A DNA stretch of 64,000 nucleotides from Thozetella sp. PMI_491 (taxonomy: Eukaryota; Ascomycota; Sordariomycetes; Chaetosphaeriales; Chaetosphaeriaceae): the NCBI GenBank assembly GCA_021432635.1, contig MU270037.1, positions 186,001 through 250,000 on the forward strand, given 5' to 3'. Numbering within the stretch: position 1 is the stretch's first letter; the number at the start of each line of letters is the position of its first letter. Under the pieces are notes generated by a model that searched no databases, was not told the origin of the DNA, and worked only from the letters and a program-made list of their open reading frames with translations. This document shows positions 24,711-35,668 of this stretch, in pieces. Made by a program: the position numbers and the translations under genes.

Positions 24711-25727
24711 CTACCACGTACGGCTGTTCCCCTCAGCTAGCGCCTGGGCCTTCAGAGCAAGCTCCATAGCGGCAAAACATCGTGCTTGAGGCATCGCAGT
24801 TTCCGTGCGGTTACGGATGTCATGAAGCAATTGCTGGCCATAAGGGAGATCCACATCGCTGCAGTCCATGTGAATTACGCCGTCTTTGTTGGTGAGAAAT
24901 AGGTGGTTTCCGCCCTCGCGGCCACCCACATCCACGTTCTTACGTAACTCGATCGTGCCATCCGTGCCGGTAATGAAGAGTCGCCCATCGCCCCAGCTCG
25001 GGAGGCCATTAGGGGTGAACCAGTCGACCTGGATGTAGCCAGTGGCCTCTGCAGTGGCTAGGTGTATGTTGCCGACATCCTGCAGTCCGGGTTGGTCCTT
25101 GTGGGCGCGATTCGCCACAGTTGCCGAAAGAATCTCCGCGCTCTCCGATCCCGTGAAAAATAGGAACTGCTCACATTGATGCGAGGCAATGTCGACGAGA
25201 ATCCCGCCATAGCGCTCCCTCTGGAAAAACCACTCGGCTCGCGTCGCGGCGCGCAGGCGGTGGGGACCAAAGCCGGCGATGGATACGACCTTTCCGATAG
25301 CGCCTGAAGCCACCAACTCCCCGGCCTTCACAGTGGCGCGGTTTTCAAAGTGTTCCGAATACAAAATCGAGAAGATGCGACCCGTCTCGGCCTGGATCCG
25401 GCGGACCTCTTGAAGCTCTTCCAGCGTTACCGCGCCAGGCTTGTCCACCATGGCGTCCTTCCCGGCCTTCATAGCAGAGATGGCAATTCTCGCACGGTTG
25501 TCTGGAACGGCGGCACTGACGATGAGGTGGATAGATGAGTCACCAAGCAGAGCATCTGCATCCTCGACGCGCGGCACGCCTGGGTACTTTCTCGAGAACT
25601 CGTCTGAGAGATCGTCCTCGGCAGCATAATAGCCAGCAAACTCAGCCCCGGCATTCATTAGGCAATCTACCTGTCCGTAGATGTGGTCATGGTTGATGCC
25701 AATCACTGAAAAGCGAATAGGATCCAT
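24711..25727 (-). CDS. Gfo/Idh/MocA-family NAD(P)-dependent oxidoreductase
   Basis: Intronless gene for 338 residues, a usual length for this family, which oxidises or reduces sugars, inositols and related polyols with NAD(P). The N-terminal Rossmann strand reads FSVIGINHDHIYG, a variant seen in a Gfo/Idh branch with His in the loop. The family Lys is in VDKPGAVTLEEL (about 95-97), and the C-terminal domain carries YGGILVDIASHQCEQF and FITGTDGTIELR. No signal or membrane segment, so probably cytosolic. Most genes in the window have introns; lack of them fits transfer from bacteria but does not prove it. It may belong to the preceding decaying cluster. The substrate cannot be read from the sequence. 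Confidence 0.85.
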   Translation of the reverse strand: MDPIRFSVIGINHDHIYGQVDCLMNAGAEFAGYYAAEDDLSDEFSRKYPGVPRVEDADALLGDSSIHLIVSAAVPDNRARIAISAMKAGKDAMVDKPGAVTLEELQEVRRIQAETGRIFSILYSEHFENRATVKAGELVASGAIGKVVSIAGFGPHRLRAATRAEWFFQRERYGGILVDIASHQCEQFLFFTGSESAEILSATVANRAHKDQPGLQDVGNIHLATAEATGYIQVDWFTPNGLPSWGDGRLFITGTDGTIELRKNVDVGGREGGNHLFLTNKDGVIHMDCSDVDLPYGQQLLHDIRNRTETAMPQARCFAAMELALKAQALAEGNSRTW

Positions 25728-26699
25728 CTCGAAAGTTTTCTTGCCAGTGCGAACGAGAAGAGGTCGAAGCAGGGAGCAAAAAAACCTGAACTAGCGAATA
25801 TTAGTTCAGGCAGTCGGGGAAACCCCCAGCCCAATTCCCATCAATCAGGCTGAACTGTAGTCGCACGTTAGCGGGGGCCTAATGTGCTGTCTTTACGTAC
25901 CGAATAACGTAATCCATGAGCGAGCCATATACACAAGCGAGTCGTACACTCCAATCACACGATAAATATAATATTTCTTAGCTTTCTAAACTACCCAATT
26001 CTAGATTAATATTTCTAAAACTTAGTATCCCCTTTCTCTAATTACTATTTACTATGTATAAAGTATTTTAAGACCTTCAGACCTTTTTCTAAATATATTT
26101 ATATAAAAGTACAGCCCTTACAAGGCGCCCTCAGGCCTAATGCGAAACGCTACCAAACGCCCTACGAGCCCTGAGTCAATAAGGCACAGCAAGGAAGGCA
26201 GCATACTTGGGATTACTACAAGCAATAATAAGAGCGTGGGAGAATGACTCCTGAAAGGCCCCGCAAGCAATTAGGATTCTAGGGTAAACTTCTATAAAGT
26301 AGTGAGGGCCTGACAAGCTACAGAGCCCTTAAGGATTAATCTAATGATTACTATAGTGCTAGCTCGCTGCCAAAATACCATCTTTTCTCCCTGCCTGTCT
26401 AGTTCGCTGAACAACCTCCCTATAACTATCCTATAATATTACAACTTATTAATAAAGCTAAGAAAAGTAAAAACTTTTATCTCTTAGTTTTTTTTTACGT
26501 GAAAGAAAATTTAAAAATTCTTCGAAAAAGAGTATATCTTAATTATCGGTAAAAAACAATGGTATAGTTAATTAAGTTTCCGAAATATTTATCGAGCATT
26601 GGCTGGTTTAGAAAGTTATGAAATATTATAACTATTTAGCGTGTGATTTTGAGTATACGACTCGCTTATGGATTACGTTCGTGCTTCTCCAGTACCGCC
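25728..26699. other. AT-rich gene-free DNA
   Basis: From about 25960 the sequence becomes strongly AT-rich and TA-rich without open frames, as expected of DNA mutated by repeat-induced point mutation next to transposon remnants. No gene seen. Confidence 0.55.
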
Positions 26700-27254
26700 G
26701 CCCCACTGTGAGTGTATGTGAATCCAGCCACGCCTAGCGCTCTATATCCTACTGAGCACACGCCCAGCGTAGCTAGCTTGATCTATCATCCTATTCTAGA
26801 CCCTCTGGACTTGCACTGCAGGTTATAAGCCTTCGCTGTATTGAAGACGGGGAGCAGCGCAAAAGAAGAAGCGGGCAAAACCACCACTACAAAGCACACT
26901 CATGCCGTAGTCTAGTAGCCGTAACGCGGTACCAATGCCACAACTACCTAAATGCGGCTCTAGGGCAGAGCGGCTGGAACAGTCTAAGTCTAGGATATAT
27001 TGAGGGAGAATGTAACATCCCACGCACCACGAGGGCGAGGCAGCCCTGACCCCGCCTCGAGTGCGCCCCGAAGCGGGGCCTAGTCCCCTGCACTTCGAGG
27101 GCTAGTACTAAAGGCCTGGGAAGTAGCCTCCCCCAGAGGGAACAAAGGTTCCCTAAGAGTAGCTCTGCGAATGAAGACCACTGCTTCCCCTCTACTTGCT
27201 GGCCCTGTGCTCCCCGTTCTCCTCCTAGAGACTCTTATACCCTAAGGTGCTACA
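26700..27254 (+). mobile_element. LTR-retrotransposon fossil, 3' end with LTR
   Basis: A stretch related to a second fossil at 31.5-32.4 kb is followed by a polypurine tract (GAGGGAGAA) directly before TGTAACATCCC, and an LTR-like segment at 27011-27254 that starts TG and ends CA (about 244 nt). This order, internal remnant, polypurine tract, LTR, is that of a 3' end. The superfamily (Gypsy or Copia) cannot be decided because no clear polymerase motif remains. It is broken and incomplete; heavy divergence from the other copy suggests it is old. Confidence 0.55.
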
Positions 27255-27306
27255 GAGAACGACGTCGATATCGACCAAGTCGGATATCCGTAGGCTCTGG
27301 CCAGGT

Positions 27307-27350
27307 AAAAAAAAAAAAAAAAAAAAAAGAGAGAGAGAGAGAGTGTGTGT
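27307..27350 (+). repeat. Compound simple repeat: A22, (GA)n, (GT)n
   Basis: A run of 22 A is followed directly by alternating GA and then GT dinucleotides, about 50 nt after the LTR-like segment. This is a microsatellite, likely variable between strains. Confidence 0.9.
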
Positions 27351-28520
27351 AGTATTTAACGTCCGGCGTGGAGGTCTAGTGCCTCCCCCTCCTAATGAAC
27401 CGCTCGAGGGGTATAGGACGTGTGAAGCGCTAGATCTACATATATTTATATATATCTCTAAGAGAACAAACGGCTGGGCCTATTTGGAAACGCTGCGGTT
27501 GGGATACCGGCTTTGCTGGTCGGCTCCCGGAAAGGAATCCTGCACTTGCCACCCCCTCTCCTTCCGGTCAACGGCGTACATCCTCTGTCTTACTTTCCAA
27601 CGTACTTATTTCCATGGGTAAGAGGAAGCGGCTCTCCCGACCTTCTAGATTAGGAGTAGCCCACCAAACTCAGAGTTCTCCTATTTCCCCATTCCGGCTT
27701 ACTTCCCTTATAACTCTTCCTTCCGGTTTCCCAGACTCCTTGCCTGTCATTAGGGCTTACGGCTCGAGATATCTTTCGAAGCACTCGTTATAAGATAAAG
27801 GGGTGAATCGGATATGTTTGTAAAGTTTAGTAATATCGATTTCGATGGGGTTAGTGTGTGTTAGTGTATAGCTTTAGGTTGGTGTCTTCAGCTAACCGGG
27901 ACTAATATGGTTAGGATATTGAAAAAGTTTTCGGAGAGTTGCAGGGTAAAAGAGTAATGGTAATAAGTGGGGTCCACCCCCCTAATAGGATATAATTATG
28001 ATAAAAGAGTTCACGTACGAATGAAGATGAAAGAGTAGTCTCAGTGTATTAAAATCAAGCTTCCTAAGAGTGATGCTGGCGATTTTTGATATTTACTGGC
28101 TTGCCCTGTGATCAGAGCTGTCCTATAAAATAGTAGATATATGATAATATAATTATGTCCCTGATAAGCGACGCTGAGCGCACAGATTAAAATTGGCGCT
28201 AAATTAGCCCTCGGCAGCGAGTCAGCCACCAAAGAGCCAATACAGATATCTCTAAGTTATATACCTCAACATTCTATTATAATATCGAGCGGATTTATAA
28301 ATAGGGCAGACATGAGTCACTCTCCGGATTCTTTCAGTTAACTCTAGAATTACCCAATCAACCCGATCGGGCAATTGAGTCCGCCGGACTTCTTCCGGAA
28401 CAATTCCAGTAGCTACCCCTTAATGCCAAACTTCAGTTATAATTAGTGGACCAAGCTTAAAAGCCAGCTTAGATCTAGAGCTTATACTAGTCTTTCAGAG
28501 AAGTGGATATGTATGAGCGG

Positions 28521-28583
28521 TTTAGTTCTTTCATCTTGTTATAATGATAATATATGAGGGATTTTAGTTCTTTCATCTTGTTA
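28521..28583 (+). repeat. 21-nt direct repeat upstream of the GT32 gene
   Basis: The same 21 bases, starting TTTAGTTCTTTCATC, occur at 28521-28541 and 28563-28583. The pair lies about 175-235 nt before the GT32 ATG. It could be a tandem duplication or a duplicated regulatory segment. Confidence 0.85.
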
Positions 28584-28691
28584 GCGCGTGCGGCCTCTCA
28601 AAGAGATCCGAGGGCGCCGTCGCTTCTAAGGGCACAGGCAGCCTTAGCTAAGCTTAGATGTAGCAGTTCTTTGTGAGTCTTTACTCGTATG

Positions 28692-28698
28692 TATAAAA
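28692..28698 (+). promoter_or_regulatory. TATA box of the GT32 gene
   Basis: TATAAAA sits 65 nt before the ATG at 28757, a good match in sequence and distance to a fungal TATA box. Confidence 0.5.
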
Positions 28699-28756
28699 CC
28701 ACTGGCATGTTACTTGCAGGAGTCTATTAGAGCGTGTTTTAAATCTAGTCGTCAAA

Positions 28757-29902
28757 ATGGCACAATTTCAAACTCAGACCTACACCAATCCTGCTAGGAT
28801 TAGTTCAACACTCTGGCGGCCGATTAGTAAACTGCATAAACTCTGTATCTTCACTGCAACACTTCTACTCCTCTGCTTTCTACTTCTCCAGCCTTCAACT
28901 CATTCTCTTACATGGAAAGCCTACGATACTGCGTCGGATAGTATACCGAACCAGGTTCACTTCGTATATGCACTAGGGGATGAGCTTCAAGAACTGCGCT
29001 TTGAGTTCCGGCACTTCATCTCCGTTTATTCGGCATGGTACTATTGGAGACCACACACCATTTTTTTCCATTGCAATGCCAACTCTACCATTCTTGAAAG
29101 TGCCCGTAACGGTTCGGCTGGAAAATGGAGCAAATTAATCTTTTCAATGCCCGGATTCAAGACAAATTTCATGGAAATGCCTACCGAGACCACGACGGGC
29201 AAGGCAATCGAGCTTCCTACCCATCGATCAGATTTTATGAAGGTTGCAGCCCTGGCTAATCATGGAGGCACCTATCTCGACTTTGATGCCTATCCACTGC
29301 GTGATAATGCCGTGCTTCGCAAGAGCGGCTTTAATAGTATTGGTGGCCGTGAGCTAGGTGGCACAGTCATCAGCGGAACGTTTATGGCCAAGAAGAACAG
29401 CAAAGCCATGACTATTTGGCGCGAAAGGATGCACGACAGTTTTGATGGTGGATGGTCCACCCACGTTAATCAACTTATCACCAAGATAGGCGAGCGACTA
29501 GTGCGGGAGCCTGGGGAAATGTTGATTCTGGACCGGGAGGCGTGGGCCCCTGGAAGTTGGTTACGCGAGGATGCCATCGCGCTGTTTGGCCTCCATAACG
29601 AGACCTCGAACCTAGATGGAATTAAACAAGGAGACTCACTACCAGCTTGGGAGGAGGATCTAGCAGATCGATGGGACAATCCAGACCAATTCCCGGCCTG
29701 GGCTCGGGACTGGTCCATGACTTACGTGCTACATGGGTTTATGCCATCGCGATCCAACACCCAGATTGAAGGAGTCGAGCACTTCACACCATCCTATGTC
29801 CTCAGCAGACAGAGCAACTTTGCGCGTGCCGTTTATCCAGCAGTCAGAAATATGTACGAGAGAGGCCTTATCGAGATCGCAGATACTTGGGATGGGAGGT
29901 AG
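28757..29902 (+). CDS. GT32-type glycosyltransferase (Gly_transf_sug, DXD family)
   Basis: Intronless gene for 381 residues. The N-terminus is cytosolic and basic, followed by one membrane helix at about 29-46 (IFTATLLLLCFLLL), giving a type II Golgi-like topology. The catalytic domain carries the family block HRSDFMKVAALANHGG and then YLDFDAYPL with the DXD motif at 175-177, which binds the metal and nucleotide sugar. The relatives are fungal alpha-mannosyltransferase-like and capsule-type transferases; the acceptor cannot be told. The gene lies alone inside gene-poor, repeat-bearing DNA but looks intact, with a TATA box upstream. Confidence 0.87.
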   Translation: MAQFQTQTYTNPARISSTLWRPISKLHKLCIFTATLLLLCFLLLQPSTHSLTWKAYDTASDSIPNQVHFVYALGDELQELRFEFRHFISVYSAWYYWRPHTIFFHCNANSTILESARNGSAGKWSKLIFSMPGFKTNFMEMPTETTTGKAIELPTHRSDFMKVAALANHGGTYLDFDAYPLRDNAVLRKSGFNSIGGRELGGTVISGTFMAKKNSKAMTIWRERMHDSFDGGWSTHVNQLITKIGERLVREPGEMLILDREAWAPGSWLREDAIALFGLHNETSNLDGIKQGDSLPAWEEDLADRWDNPDQFPAWARDWSMTYVLHGFMPSRSNTQIEGVEHFTPSYVLSRQSNFARAVYPAVRNMYERGLIEIADTWDGR

Positions 29903-31499
29903 GATAAGAGCCAGCGCATGTCATACTTGAATTGTGAAAGTCCGGAATCAACCGATTAGGCTTTCATTTAGATTTATTCCAAATTTCCAAGTAACTCCCG
30001 TCTTTAACCGAAATACGCTTGATACATAGTTTAGCCAATCGAGCTATAGGGTATTCTTGTTAATTATTGTTGTCATACATACCTTAGCCAGCAATATACC
30101 TTCAAGCCATCCCCAAACTTCAAGTTAGTCAAAGCTGCGTACTTACCCTTCAGAAGAAGAAACAATTTGTTAATAAAGATGTGTCTTGGAGTTCAAAGCT
30201 GACAAGTGCCACAAATATCTCTGTTTCGGCTCTTCTAGTAGCTTGGTGCGGCCATTCCAAACCTTACTTCACTTGGCGAGTACATGTACATAATCAAATA
30301 AAATCTTCTAATTTTTCAGGAATAACATTTTTCGATGACAGGTAGCTACTGGTTGGTTGCGCTTTGCAGACTTGTGCAGATCCATTAATTCGCGATATCC
30401 GATATTCTATACCTCGCAGCACGTACACACCTGGTGCATCGCCCTTTGTACAGGGAAAGCTGGCCTCAATCAGCCCTCTTAATACGGTGTTGAGCATCTT
30501 AGTTCCTTAGTTTTACCTTGGTCTTGCTCTGCATTACGCATTTGGCCTACTTTGAACATGAGCTTGTAATACTAAAAGCTACGAAGCTAAACACTAGAGA
30601 GGTGGCAACATATATCGCGTAAGCTAGAAATGTCACAATTTTAGCCCACTAATGCCAAAGAGTGCGCTATATTGCAAGCTTCGACTCACCGAGGCCCTCA
30701 AAGAAAGAAATATCATTACCTACTTAAAAGATACTAGAAACTTGATATAAACGATAGTCCAAATATATCTCTAAGGCTGCCTTTACAACCAGTTACACCA
30801 ATTTAGTCTCTTTTAATTACTTTAACCTAACTTCTAGTGGTTAGAATATATACGGTGATATATACAGGTTCTTCGACTGACTCATAGCTATTTAGCTAGC
30901 TAGCTAATAACCAGCTATAGGTTAAGAGATATGACTATATAAGGGAGGAGGGTTAATTTAAGGCAGCGGCTAGCAATGCCCTGGCTTACGGGCCTTTCTA
31001 GATAAGTGGGACGCCCATAGCATGACTCCTACCAGTACCGCAACCGGCCCTGAGAGCTAGGCCGGGACCGCACGCGTATTGCAAGGGAGTCAGGGGCGGT
31101 TCGGGGACAAAGCGCCTCCCTACTATAAGTAATTAGCCTTGAGGACCTTACACTCAAGGCCCTCAAGGTCAGTCTTGCTACAGCCTTAGTGCCAGCTCCC
31201 AATATTAATGCTATCTCTCGTGATCGAACTGCAGTGCCCTGTGAACGAGTTGTGGCATGACTGTTAAAAAGGTATTAATCTAATATAATATAACCAGCAT
31301 CTTTTACTAATAAACAGCAGTATAACGTAATAATTCTTTAATTATGTAAAGCTAAATAATTTTAAATAATATTAAGCTTAATAATATGTAAGAGTAATTA
31401 GTAAGGTAAGCTTTTACCTATCTAAATAGTAAAACTATGTAGTTATAAGCTAAAAATACTTAATAAGCCAGTAATAGGGAAACCCGCAGGGATAATTAG
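29903..31499. other. AT-rich gene-free DNA
   Basis: Dominated by TA-rich sequence with scattered blocks of balanced composition near 30.95-31.25 kb that may be older repeat pieces. No gene, no recognised transposon domain. Confidence 0.5.
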
Positions 31500-32360
31500 G
31501 GTATGATAGTTAAAAGCGTACTACCTTCTAATTTATTGAGAACGGGGAGCAGGAAGCAGAGCACGTGCGGAGCAACCCACACACAACACCACCACCATAC
31601 ACTCCGTAGCCTAGTAGCCACAGCGTGGAACCAATACCACGACCTTGCGGTCCAGTTCGTAGGTAGGGCTGTTGAAGCAGCGTAAGCCTAGTGGTACGTG
31701 GGAGAGGGCATGCCTATGCGAGATCTAACGAATGCTGGGCTCTGACCAGAGCAAGATGAACACGTAGGAATGGGGCGAAGCCCCGTAATAGTCGTACGAA
31801 GTGGTCATGTGGTTGGTCTTGTCCAGGGAAAACGAATGTATGAAGTTGATTGCTAGATTAACGGATGGATTATTGATGATGGTCCCCCTGAGGTAGGACG
31901 GCATCCCTTAGCTACTTATACAAATCAGGCTGCATGGTCTGATCAGACCAGGGTCTAGATCTACCACACAGCCCATCCAGTACCAGCGCCACGCTGGGCA
32001 AAAAGAAAAGTCCACTGGGAACCCCCAGCTCATTGTATAACTAGAGACAGAAGTATGCCACATAGGTACTAATAATACACTAGCCTATAGAAAGTTAAAG
32101 TGCCCAAACCTTTTATTACAATAAAGCTACCTCTTAGGTTAGTATATTAACGCAAACCAGAGGTAATACGTCCAACTCCTATATATTATAGTGTCTTTTT
32201 AATTTTAACCCCCCCCCCTTTCCCCCCCCGCCAAAAAAAAATCCGAGGGTAGCTGAGGAGTCGTGCAGTACAGCCACCCCCGGCGCCATATATCCTACTG
32301 GGCATACACTCAGCGTAGCTAGCTTGATCCACCATCCTCTTTCCAGACCCTCTACACTGG
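31500..32360 (+). mobile_element. Second LTR-retrotransposon-related fossil
   Basis: 31535-31720 is similar to 26846-27020 (shared blocks such as CTAGTAGCC and ACCAAT, then a purine-rich tract followed by TG), and about 32270-32350 is similar to 26720-26815 (shared core CAGCGTAGCTAGCTTGATC). The two shared blocks occur in the opposite order compared with the first fossil, so rearrangement or nested insertion is likely. The element is broken, with no intact coding domain, and looks old. Confidence 0.45.
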
Positions 32361-32544
32361 AGCTTCTGTACGAACACATTTTCCCTTGGCTAGGTATTTT
32401 CGGATATAGTATGTATTAGGCTCGTGAAAGTTCTTTGACTCGCAAAATTGCATCTTCCTGATTCAACATCTGTGCCAAAGACAAGTTCATCTCTATCTAC
32501 CACGCTCGCACCTCCGCCAGTAACGCGTTATAGCATGAGCCGTT

Positions 32545-33634
32545 CTATACACTTTTGCGTATAGATGAGAGAATATTTTGTACATCTGCGAACTCCAACT
32601 CCTTAATAGTCTCTTTCCACAACCTTTCCGTTGCGCTTTTGCCTTCTGGAGTGTGCATCATGCTAGGAAAACTAGCACCTCCGCTGTTAGCAAAGGTAGG
32701 TCGTACAAGGTAGAGGATGCGCTCACGGGTATACAGTCCAATTATACGTCCAACTGCCATGCGATGAGGGTGGCTTCACGGTTGCCGCGTCCACGTATGT
32801 CCACGCGCCAGCCTTGGTGCTTCTCCCAACACTTCTATACAACCCGAACGCAGCTCGCATAGCCGTGGGTAAATGTCGATCGAGGCCGGCGTTTCGCATG
32901 AAACCGGGATCTGCCACATTAACAACAACGTCGTCCGGATTCACATAATCTTTCAACTTGACCAGGAACATTAGCAGTAGCAACTTTGTGGTCGAGTATC
33001 GCTCGAATGAGGCCTGAAATCCCCACCCTGTCGGATCGTCAAAGGCCGGAATGATCCTGGTGGCGCTTTGTTCAGGGAACTTGGCCGCTAGGGCCAGCCC
33101 TGATCCGACCATGGTCAGCCGTCCAGGTTTCGTCAGAGGGCGCCTCTTCTTTATGACAGGCAAAAGCAGCAATGCGAGAAGAACGGTTGATAAGTAGTTG
33201 ACCTGGAACACGACCTCATGTTTCGTGCTTTCGTTTACGATAAAGGTGCTATTCTTCATGCCCGCGTTAAGAATAGCAAAGTCGATCCGGTTGAGGTCGG
33301 CACACCGCTGGGAAAAGGACTGAATGGACTTGTATGAGAGCATATCTAAGGACCATGCCTCGATTTCTGCTGTAGGATAGACGCTCTTGAGCTTTGAGAC
33401 GGCGTCCCTCCCCTTGTCTTCATCGCGAACAGTGATGATTAGGCGGGAGAGCTTGTATGCTAGGAGAGTGTGAGCACACTCGAACCCTAGGCCTGAATTT
33501 CCACCAGTTATTATGCCGGTTTGACCGCCGAGGTCTAGGTTGCTTGGGGGCTCCGGCTGCGAGATTAAGAGGGATCTCACGAACTGGCCCCTAAAAGACG
33601 ACGGAGCGGGCCCAAGCTCGATGGAAGAGGACAT
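32545..33634 (-). CDS. Short-chain dehydrogenase/reductase
   Basis: Predicted 348-residue NAD(P)-dependent oxidoreductase. Exons 33634-32727 and 32683-32545 join in frame through a short 43-nt intron; the joined reading gives the family C-terminal block around MMHTPEGKSATERLWKET. The cofactor motif TGGNSGLG is at 43-50, the structural NAG in ILNAGM near 122-126, the catalytic Ser in VGSGLA near 178, and Tyr213-x3-Lys217 in YSTTK. This branch of fungal SDRs (light-induced protochlorophyllide-reductase-like and retinol-dehydrogenase-like) is common in secondary metabolism, but the substrate is unknown. It sits between repeat-rich DNA and an NmrA-like gene on the same strand. Confidence 0.87.
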
Positions 33635-34753
33635 TGTGCAGATTCTCGAAGGGTCACAATGAAGAATATTGAAAGCTCCCTGAAACTATCAACAGGTGGT
33701 TCCATTTGGGTATTGGCCTAGAATATATGGTCGAGCACCGAACAGGCATTCGGCACGATCCTTCCGCACGAAGTAATTCCGTTGAGTTATTCGGCAATAG
33801 GCTATCCTATTCCCGGAAATTTTGAAAAGCGAACGCCGTGGCAAATGCTGTGGTATCGTTATGGTGCAGTTAGTGGCACCGGGATTGGCTCCACCGTCCT
33901 CCGATCAGCCATAACCTTCAGAGGTTGATTCAATTTAGTGATTGGACGACAGTAATATCCGCGAGATGTCTGTCTACCAGAGAGCTATCCCCAGCGTGCA
34001 GACAACTGGGCTTGAGAGATCCAAAGTGTACGGGCGACGGCACGCGGAGAGCCGGGGGAGAAGGTAAGTCCGCGGACATAGGCACCAATCGACGGCTGCT
34101 ATCCGTTGAACTTTGGTCTAGCTTTTCGGTCGACATTCTCGAATGCCGGTAAGCCAATCATATTTTAGGGTGAGGATAAATTTGTGGACCCATACATGAA
34201 CTCTCACAAGAGCCTCATGTGAATATAAAGCATAGGCACCTTAACCTTGCCTATGCAGGCAGCCACTCGATGATGTTTACATTTACCACGTAGGTTCGAT
34301 AAATTATGGTGCTAGGCCAAAAGTAAGCACAGTCTAGTGGAAGAAGCGCAATTACTAGGTCGACCATGTGTTCCTCCATGGAAAGTTGCCAGTCAGCAAA
34401 TCCAAATATGGCAACCATTTACCTGACTACGGACAAGAATCAATTTATATTTTACGAGAACTCTGTAGCTAGCTGCCCGAGATCTATAACAGAGTGCTGC
34501 AGATTTTTTTCTCGCAAGGAAGTCGCGTGGCACATCAGGGACGAGTAGAAGTAATAAATGGACTTTTTTTTTTCTCTCAATTTTTCGCAAATATTACTTC
34601 ACTCTCTCCCTTTTTTTTTTCTCTCTCGCCAATCCCACTGTTTTCAACCGAAAAATTAGACGGCCACGGGTTTACTCGAACTTGTATTGCTGCAAAGCTG
34701 TTCAGTACCTGCTAATAGCTACGTTTCTCTTTGACTATACTGGTTGGAGTAAG
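33635..34753. other. Intergenic, no gene recognised
   Basis: About 1.1 kb between the SDR start and the end of the NmrA-like gene. Two T-rich runs near 34.56-34.62 kb are low complexity. Nothing else found. Confidence 0.5.
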
Positions 34754-35668
34754 CTAAGCCGGGATGCATTCTAAGAGTCGAGCCTTATCCCTCTGAAGTG
34801 CTGCTTCCAGTGAAGTAAATGGAATACCGAACTTGGCCTGAACTTCGTCCGGGGCCCCAGTCAGGGGCTTCGAGTTCGCCCAGAGGTGGAATCGCTGAGC
34901 AAAGAAGGTAGGCTTCAATGATTCGATCTCTTCCGGGGACCGCTTTCTCAGTCGGACCTCTCTGCCACTAACCTTGGCAAGGATGTCGCGCACTTCTTCT
35001 ATAGTGAGTGATTCGTTGTCTAGATCAATCTCTTGCCCACCGAACTTGGCCGGATCCTGCAAAGCAGCAGCGGCGTAGGCTCCGACGTCTTGCACATCCG
35101 TCTGAGGCATCCTCGCGCCGTCATTGTAGGAGTGCTCCAGCTCTCCTTTCTTGGAAAGCGCGGGAAAGTTGTGGTCGGCGGACGGCACCAGGTAGTCGAT
35201 GTGGATGAATGCCGGACGCAAAATGGTGTAAGCTTTTAGTCCAGCGGAGCGAACTGCGTCTTCAGCCGCTGCCTTGGACGAGAAGTAGTCGTGAAGCTGA
35301 ATCCCCTTTGTTTCCTCGTCATCCCATATGGCTCGGTCGCCTGTCTTGAATGTTGTCGATAAGACGATGCTTTCAACCCCGGCTTTCTTGCAGGCGTCAG
35401 CAACGGTCTGCGCTTGCTGGGCTTCCAGTCCTGGGATAGGGTACGTGTTCAAGAATGCGCCCTTGCAGCCCTGCGCGGCTGTGACGATTTGTTCGAAATT
35501 GACGCTTTCCCCCTTAAATAGGACAATGTTCGGGTTGTTCTGCAAGAGTGGAGGAACCTTCTGGAGGTCGCGCACGACAGCATGGATTTTGGCTCCAGCT
35601 GCGAGCAAGTGGGCTATGACAGCTTGGCTCTGCTGGCCGGTTGCCTGGGTGATAAGATAGGTGGCCAT
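34754..35668 (-). CDS. NmrA-like NAD(P)-binding protein
   Basis: Intronless, 304 residues from the ATG at 35668, chosen because the Rossmann strand MATYLITQATGQQSQAV starts there; an in-frame upstream extension exists but lies in leader-like sequence. The family binds NAD(P) with an atypical SDR fold and often acts as redox sensor or reductase. Supporting blocks are HAVVRDLQKVPPLL, GCKGAFLNTYPIPG, SIVLSTTFKTGD and YTILRPAFIHIDYLVP. The fold core is complete; the exact activity is not deducible. It diverges from a Zn2Cys6 regulator about 800 nt away, which might control it. Confidence 0.85.
   Translation of the reverse strand: MATYLITQATGQQSQAVIAHLLAAGAKIHAVVRDLQKVPPLLQNNPNIVLFKGESVNFEQIVTAAQGCKGAFLNTYPIPGLEAQQAQTVADACKKAGVESIVLSTTFKTGDRAIWDDEETKGIQLHDYFSSKAAAEDAVRSAGLKAYTILRPAFIHIDYLVPSADHNFPALSKKGELEHSYNDGARMPQTDVQDVGAYAAAALQDPAKFGGQEIDLDNESLTIEEVRDILAKVSGREVRLRKRSPEEIESLKPTFFAQRFHLWANSKPLTGAPDEVQAKFGIPFTSLEAALQRDKARLLECIPA

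Larger units (their letters stand above)
27255..28756. other. Gene-free region between the LTR fossil and the GT32 gene
   Basis: Moderately AT-rich, with a long simple repeat near 27.3 kb and a 21-nt direct repeat near 28.55 kb. No coding frame with family signal. The right end contains the GT32 promoter. Confidence 0.5.

Noticed and set aside
26823-27023. Short frame on the minus strand in the first LTR fossil as a gene
   Set aside because: It lies in the repeat shared with 31.5 kb and reads as remnant sequence, so it was treated as part of the fossil.
27311-27350. Simple repeats as CRISPR or telomeric repeat
   Set aside because: Plain homopolymer and dinucleotide runs without spacers or telomere units.
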